NCBI GenBank assembly: GCA_021810905.1
Contig: JAJZQH010000014.1
Span: forward strand, 76,369-123,431
Length of the DNA: 47,063 bases
Direction of reading: 5' to 3'
DNA from: a bacterium
GTDB taxonomy: Bacteria; UBA10199; 2-02-FULL-44-16; JAAZCA01
This document shows, one piece after another, positions 42,229-47,063 of this stretch. The notes below the pieces were generated by a model. The model had not been told where the DNA came from. It saw nothing but the letters and a program-made list of their open reading frames with translations, and did no database searches. A program made the translations under genes and the position numbers. Numbering within the stretch: position 1 is the first letter of the stretch; every line of letters starts with the position of its first letter.

Positions 42229-42984
42229 ATGACAGACGAAATTATCCAGTCCGCGGAAGTATCGAAAAAGAAAAAGAGCGCGTTTCGCGAATACGCCGAG
42301 GCCCTCATCACGGCAGTGCTCATTGCGCTCGTCATACGCGCATTCGTGATTGAGGCGTTCAAGATCCCTTCGGGATCGATGTTGCCGACGCTCTCGATCG
42401 GCGATCATATATTCGTAAACAAGTTCGCCTACGGCCTGCGCATTCCGTTCACCGCGCATTATTTCATGAAATTCCACGAACCCAAGCGCGGGCAGGTGGC
42501 CGTCTTCATCTATCCCGTCGACCATAGTAAGGACTTCATCAAACGCGTTATGGGCGTACCTGGCGATCGCATTCACATCGAGGGCAGGGACGTGACGGTC
42601 AACGGCAACCTGATCCAGAAACAGCCCGTGGAAGTATCCGAATATCCGGGAGACAATCGGCGGCTGATCGTGCGCGACGGCAAACAGCGTACCATCGCAT
42701 ATGTGCGCGGATGGAGGGATTTTGACTTCTTCGAGGAGGACGTGGACGGCATCACGCACCTCGTGCAATACGAGAAAATTGCGGATCGCCAGAAATACGA
42801 TATCGTCGTGCCTCCGGGGCAATATTTCATGATGGGCGACAACCGCGACAACTCTGCGGACAGCAGGGAGTGGGGTTTTGTGCCGGAACAGAACATCAAG
42901 GGCAGCGCCATGTTCGTATGGCTGCCGCTGGACAAGGATCACGGCGGAATCCGCTGGCACGAGTTCGGGAGATGGATAGAGTAG
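42229..42984 (+). CDS. lepB: Signal peptidase I
   Basis: The protein is 251 aa from the ATG at 42229, which has TTTGGAGGAGCG upstream. It removes signal peptides from exported proteins. One membrane helix (ALITAVLIALVIRAFVIEAF, about 25-44) precedes the catalytic FKIPSGSMLPTLSIGDHI with nucleophile Ser50; KDFIKRVMGVPGDRIHIEG carries the general base Lys. FMMGDNRDNSADSREWGFVP is the late conserved box. Only one membrane span is seen, as in many deltaproteobacterial forms. Confidence 0.96.
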   Translation: MTDEIIQSAEVSKKKKSAFREYAEALITAVLIALVIRAFVIEAFKIPSGSMLPTLSIGDHIFVNKFAYGLRIPFTAHYFMKFHEPKRGQVAVFIYPVDHSKDFIKRVMGVPGDRIHIEGRDVTVNGNLIQKQPVEVSEYPGDNRRLIVRDGKQRTIAYVRGWRDFDFFEEDVDGITHLVQYEKIADRQKYDIVVPPGQYFMMGDNRDNSADSREWGFVPEQNIKGSAMFVWLPLDKDHGGIRWHEFGRWIE

Positions 42985-42991
42985 GGCAAGG

Positions 42992-43020
42992 TTGACTTGG
43001 AGCCCCAACTCGGCTAGAAC
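42992..43020 (+). promoter_or_regulatory. Promoter of the pyr operon
   Basis: TTGACT (42992-42997), exactly 17 bp, TAGAAC (43015-43020). A transcript would start near 43027, giving a leader of about 120 nt that contains the terminator at 43100-43134. Confidence 0.5.
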
Positions 43021-43099
43021 CCGCCGGAAATCAATGAAATCAAGGCTCGGGCGGAGGAGGCCCGGCACACGATGGCTCCGACGGATCATATCGCAAATG

Positions 43100-43134
43100 A
43101 AAGCCTTCCCACGAAGAGCGGGGAGGCTTTTTTT
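43100..43134 (+). terminator. Leader terminator (probable attenuator) before pyrR
   Basis: AAAGCCTTCCC (43100-43110) pairs with GGGAGGCTTT (43121-43130) with one bulge, followed by a T7 run ending 15 nt before the pyrR ATG. Upstream, GGAGGAGGCCCGG around 43040-43055 can pair with the left arm as an antiterminator and also sits in a CGGGC...GCCCG hairpin. PyrR controls such switches in other bacteria; the consensus PyrR loop is not clearly present, so the trigger is inferred. Confidence 0.75.
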
Positions 43135-43149
43135 CAAGGAGAGAAGCTC

Positions 43150-43688
<539 letters not shown>

Positions 43689-43692
<4 letters not shown>

Positions 43693-44624
43693 AACTTTCA
43701 ACGCGTCATCTTCTCTCGATAAACGATCTCTCGCGCAAGGACGTGCTCACGATCCTTCAGACCGCGGTCTCGTTCAAGGAGATCTCGGAGCGGCCGATCA
43801 AAAAAGTGCCGACCCTGCGCGGCCGGACGGTCATCAACTGCTTCTTCGAAGACAGCACGCGCACGAGGCTCTCCTTCGAGCTCGCGGAGAAGCGGCTTTC
43901 GGCTGACAGCAGCAACATCGGCAAATCCGGGAGCGCGATGGCCAAGAAGGGCGAGACGCTGCTCGACACCATCCGCAACATAGAAGCGATGCGGCCGGAT
44001 ATCCTGGTCATCCGCCACAGCGCAGCGGGAGCGCCCGCTCAAGCGGCAACGGCGACGCGCGCGCACGTCATCAACGCCGGCGACGGCATGCACGAGCATC
44101 CCACGCAGGCGCTTCTGGATCTCATGACCATCAACGAGGTGAAAGGGCGCATAAAGGGCCTCAAGGTCGGGATCGCCGGCGACATATTGCATTCGCGGGT
44201 CGCGCGTTCGAACATGCTGCTGCTCAAGAAGATGGGAATCGACGTGATCGTGGCCGGGCCGCCGACGCTCTTGCCAGTGGGCGTGGAAGAGGTCTTCGGC
44301 GTGCGCACGTGCTACGACATCCGCGAGGCGCTGCCGGAACTCGACGTCCTCATGCTCCTTCGCGTGCAGCGCGAGCGCATGGGAGAGCAGTTTTTCCCGA
44401 GCGCGCGCGAGTACGCGCGTTACTTCGGCGTATCGAACGAGTCCCTCAAGGGCTGCAAGGACGATCTGGTGATCATGCACCCGGGACCGGTCAATCGTGG
44501 CGTGGAGATCACGGCGGACGTGGCCGATGGGCCCCGCTCGGTGATCCTGGGCCAGGTGACAAACGGCGTGGCCGTGCGCATGGCGGTGATGTACCTGCTG
44601 CTCGGCGATGGCCCGAGTGAATGA
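43689..44624 (+). CDS. pyrB: Aspartate carbamoyltransferase catalytic subunit
   Basis: The protein is 311 aa. It joins carbamoyl phosphate and aspartate, the committed step of pyrimidine synthesis. INCFFEDSTRTRLSFELAEKRL holds the STRTR phosphate-binding motif near residue 58. SGSAMAKKGETLLDT supplies the mobile Ser/Lys loop, DGMHEHPTQALLDLMTI the HPTQ motif, and MLLRVQRERM, then IMHPGPVNRGVEI complete the aspartate site. No regulatory pyrI is present. The ATG overlaps the pyrR stop. Confidence 0.97.
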
Positions 44625-44638
44625 AACATTAATTATAT

Positions 44639-44728
44639 CCCCTCCTTTGTAAGGAGGGGGAAGGGGAGGTAGATCGTTTTCGACTCCGATATCTACCCCA
44701 CCCATCCTCCCCTTACAAAGGGGAGGGG
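44639..44728. mobile_element. Palindromic MITE-like element between pyrB and pyrC
   Basis: The left arm begins CCCCTCCTTTGTAAGGAGGG and runs to GGTAGAT. The right arm, read in reverse complement, begins CCCCTCCCCTTTGTAAGGGG and also runs to GGTAGAT, leaving a loop of roughly 15 bp. TA flanks both ends. It has no coding capacity. Elements with CTTTGTAAGG/CCTTACAAAG arms recur in many bacterial genomes. Its right edge supplies AAGAGGG just before the pyrC ATG. Confidence 0.75.
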
Positions 44729-44742
44729 TAAGAGGGCTGACC

Positions 44743-46023
44743 ATGACATCATATTTCATAACCAACGGCCGGGTGATCGATCCGGCTGCAAAGATGGATG
44801 CAAAGCTCTCCGTCCATATCGAGCACGGGAAGATCGTCTCCGTCTCGCAGTCGAAGAAGGCGCCCGACGGCGCAACCGTGATCGACGCCGCGGGCTGCAT
44901 CGTGGCCCCGGGTTTTATCGACATGCATGCGCACCTGCGCGACCCGGGTTTTGAGTATAAAGAAGATATCGAGAGCGGGACGCGCGCTGCCGCGGCGGGA
45001 GGCTTCACCACCGTCTGCTGCATGCCAAACACGAACCCGGTCAACGACTCAACCTCTGTCACCGAATACATCCTGGAGCGAGCGCGACAAGTGGGCGCGA
45101 TTGAAGTGAGGCCGATAGGCGCGATTACGAAAGGGCTGGCGGGCGAGAACCTGGCGGAGATTGGGGACATGGCAAAGGCGGGCGCCGTGGCGATCACGGA
45201 CGACGGCAGGCCCGTGATGAACTCGGGCATCATGCGGCGCGCCATGGAATACGCCAAGGCGTTCGATCTCGTGGTGATCTCTCACTGCGAGGATCTGCAC
45301 CTGGCCGCCGGGGGCGTCATGCACGAGGGCAACGTCTCGACGGAGCTCGGGCTCGGCGGGATTCCTGCTGCCGCCGAGGAAGCGATGGTCGCGCGCGACA
45401 TCATGCTCGCCGAGCTCACCGGCGCCAGGCTCCACATAGCGCACGCCAGCAGCGCCGGCACTGTGAGGTTAATACGCGATGCAAAGGAACGCGGCGTAGC
45501 GGTTACCGCCGAGGTAACGCCGCATCACCTCACGCTCACAGAAGAAGCTGTGAGCGACTACGATCCGAACGCCAAGGTTAATCCTCCGCTGCGCACCGAA
45601 GCGGACAAGAGGGCGCTTATCAAGGCGCTCGCTGACGGAACCATAGACGTTATAGCCACGGACCACGCGCCGCACGACATCACCGACAAAGAAGTCGGGT
45701 TTGAGGACGCGTCGTTCGGCATGATAGGTTTCGAGACCATGCTTCCGCTTGCGCTTGCCCTCGTGCACGATCGAGCGCTCACCATGAAGCGGCTCGTTGA
45801 GGCGCTCACGTCCTCACCGGCACGCATCCTCGGGCTCGAAGGGAAGGGTACTCTTGCGCCGGGCAAGCAGGCGGATATCGTGATATTCGAACCAGAGCAC
45901 TCCTGGACGGTGCAGGCCGAGCGGTTTGCGTCAAAGGCCAGGAACACGCCGTTTGACGGGCTGCGCGCCCGTGGCAAGGTGCGCTACACGATTTCAAGGG
46001 GCAAGATAGTGTACAGCTCGTGA
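44743..46023 (+). CDS. pyrC: Dihydroorotase
   Basis: The protein is 426 aa, the long dihydroorotase type found with pyrB. It closes carbamoyl aspartate to dihydroorotate. GFIDMHAHLRDPGFEYKEDI has the HxH zinc motif and substrate Arg; GFTTVCCMPNTNPVND follows. ISHCEDLHL, LHIAHASSAGTVRLI and VIATDHAPHDITDKEVGF provide the further His/Asp ligands. AGAGGG 7 nt upstream of the ATG lies at the edge of the palindromic element. rpoH starts 19 nt downstream. Confidence 0.97.
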   Translation: MTSYFITNGRVIDPAAKMDAKLSVHIEHGKIVSVSQSKKAPDGATVIDAAGCIVAPGFIDMHAHLRDPGFEYKEDIESGTRAAAAGGFTTVCCMPNTNPVNDSTSVTEYILERARQVGAIEVRPIGAITKGLAGENLAEIGDMAKAGAVAITDDGRPVMNSGIMRRAMEYAKAFDLVVISHCEDLHLAAGGVMHEGNVSTELGLGGIPAAAEEAMVARDIMLAELTGARLHIAHASSAGTVRLIRDAKERGVAVTAEVTPHHLTLTEEAVSDYDPNAKVNPPLRTEADKRALIKALADGTIDVIATDHAPHDITDKEVGFEDASFGMIGFETMLPLALALVHDRALTMKRLVEALTSSPARILGLEGKGTLAPGKQADIVIFEPEHSWTVQAERFASKARNTPFDGLRARGKVRYTISRGKIVYSS

Positions 46024-46042
46024 CGTTGTAGCGCAGGGAATT

Positions 46043-46957
46043 GTGAAATCGATTATACCGATGAACAGCACTGATACGAAAATTCGGGAGGGCCGATCCC
46101 TCGCTATCGCCGATCCTCTGCAGCGTTATATGCAGGAGGTGCAGGGTTATCCCATGCTCACGCTGGAGGAGGAGGGCGATCTCTCTCGCCGTTTTCACGA
46201 AGATGGCGACGTGGAAGCTGCGAAGAAGCTCGTGGCATCGCACCTGAGGCTTGTGGTCAAGATTGCGATGGAGTATCGCAGCGCCTTCTACAACGTCCTG
46301 GACCTTATCCAGGAGGGAAATATCGGGCTTATGCAGGCCGTGAGGCACTTTGACCCGTCCAAGGGTGCGCGCCTTGGACATTATGCGACATGGTGGATAC
46401 GCTCGTATATACTCAAGTACATCCTCGACAATTTCAGGCTCATCAAGATCGGCACGACAAAGACACAGAAAAAACTCTTTTTCAACCTCATGCAGGAAAA
46501 GCAGCGCATCGAGGCGATGGGATTCCATGCGACCCCGGTGGAACTCTCGAAGCGGCTCGGCGTGCCTGAAGCGCAGGTGGCGGAGATGCAGAACCGGCTC
46601 ACCACGCCAGAATACGCACTCCAGGCTCCGGTCAAGGGCAAGGAGGGCGAAGGCACGGCGCTGCTCCAGGATTTTCTGCCGCTGGACGAGTCGCCGCTGG
46701 ACGAGCGGCTGGCGCACGAAGAGGCCCAGGACATACTCAAAGAGAAATTTGAAGAGTTTGCGACCGGGCTTAACGACCGCGAGAAGCAGATCTTCCACGA
46801 GCGTCTTCTTGCGGAGCTGCCCGTAACGCTTCAGGAGATTGCAGATCAATACGGGATCTCCAAGGAGCGCGTCCGACAGATCGAGGCGAGGATCATAGGG
46901 AAGCTCAAGGCCTTCTTCAAGGAGAGTGGTATCGGGGTGGAGGCCCTCGGGCTGTGA
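46043..46957 (+). CDS. rpoH: RNA polymerase heat-shock sigma factor (RpoH, sigma-32)
   Basis: The protein is 304 aa from a GTG with CAGGGAATT upstream; the ATG at 46061 is an alternative. Region 1.2-2.1 (DPLQRYMQEVQGYPMLTLEEE), region 2 (HLRLVVKIAMEYRSAFYNVLDLIQEGNIGLMQAV, in parts), the RpoH-box-like QKKLFFNLMQEKQRI and the region 4 helix-turn-helix (TLQEIADQYGISKERVRQIEARI) are all visible. It directs transcription of chaperone and protease genes under heat stress. Only 19 nt separate it from pyrC, so readthrough from the pyr operon is possible; no own promoter is obvious. The 106 bp after it hold nothing I can name. Confidence 0.93.
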   Translation: MKSIIPMNSTDTKIREGRSLAIADPLQRYMQEVQGYPMLTLEEEGDLSRRFHEDGDVEAAKKLVASHLRLVVKIAMEYRSAFYNVLDLIQEGNIGLMQAVRHFDPSKGARLGHYATWWIRSYILKYILDNFRLIKIGTTKTQKKLFFNLMQEKQRIEAMGFHATPVELSKRLGVPEAQVAEMQNRLTTPEYALQAPVKGKEGEGTALLQDFLPLDESPLDERLAHEEAQDILKEKFEEFATGLNDREKQIFHERLLAELPVTLQEIADQYGISKERVRQIEARIIGKLKAFFKESGIGVEALGL

Positions 46958-47063
46958 TATTTGGAGAGAGTGGGCTTCTTGTTGAATGTTCTATGTGCAT
47001 AATGTTTTGTTTAGAGACCTGTTGGCGTAGTGAGCTGAATAAACCTTACATAATATACGTTAT

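Overview
The window is a chromosomal segment of about 57-60% GC by eye. It is densely packed with vertically inherited housekeeping genes and a few accessory islands. The gene set points to an uncultured deltaproteobacterial-type Gram-negative (Desulfobacterota / Bdellovibrionota / Myxococcota neighbourhood): an RpoH-type sigma factor, TrmB, ScpA/ScpB, LepA-LepB, an Lgt-like protein, an M16 peptidase pair, pyruvoyl-dependent arginine decarboxylase with agmatinase, and PyrR-PyrB-PyrC. This is inferred from gene content only; no rRNA is present. There is no prophage, plasmid or CRISPR locus.

Layout. 0-10.4 kb: a secreted HExxH protein, a divergent Lgt-like membrane protein, azoreductase, a GH15 glucan hydrolase, TrmB, an EI24-like membrane protein, glycogen phosphorylase and a Xer recombinase. 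GH15 and GlgP suggest glycogen turnover. Three copies of a short dispersed repeat sit in the gaps. 10.4-15.4 kb: site-2 protease, trpS-scpA-scpB-rluB (overlapping genes) and, convergently, murB. 15.5-19.5 kb: a sensor histidine kinase overlapping a sodium:solute symporter, then an M48 lipoprotein peptidase. 19.5-20.2 kb: a small divergent locus with a ribbon-helix-helix protein and a 54-residue ORF, separated by two perfect palindromes that overlap good promoters. 20.3-22.9 kb: an HD-GYP response regulator, a PP-loop tRNA-thiolation-type enzyme and a J-domain/PilZ fusion; two of these are cyclic-di-GMP-type proteins.

22.9-28.9 kb is the accessory core. It starts with an initiator tRNA that has its own promoter and a terminator whose hairpin extends back into the tRNA 3' end. 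Three tandem 64-bp hairpin repeats follow, then a lipoprotein, a secreted protein resembling a protease propeptide, a four-repeat choice-of-anchor protein, a tandem-ACT protein with a Thr/Lys tail, an unknown membrane-anchored protein, and a RecB/Cas4-like nuclease.

29.1-34.3 kb: an operon of a HAD phosphatase, larE, larB and a DMT permease; then a monocistronic 34-residue Lys-rich microprotein with its own near-consensus promoter and terminator; then arginine decarboxylase and agmatinase (arginine to putrescine). 34.4-47 kb: a small unknown ORF, the M16 pair, argS, a SPOR protein, lepA and lepB in a near-continuous chain; then pyrR-pyrB-pyrC behind a leader with an intrinsic terminator (probable attenuator) and carrying a palindromic MITE-like element between pyrB and pyrC; and finally rpoH.

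The least ordinary signals are the 64-bp hairpin array beside the initiator tRNA, the unusual initiator tRNA itself, the Lys-rich microprotein transcription unit, the palindrome-controlled divergent micro-locus, the J-domain/PilZ fusion and the Lgt homologue lacking expected catalytic residues.
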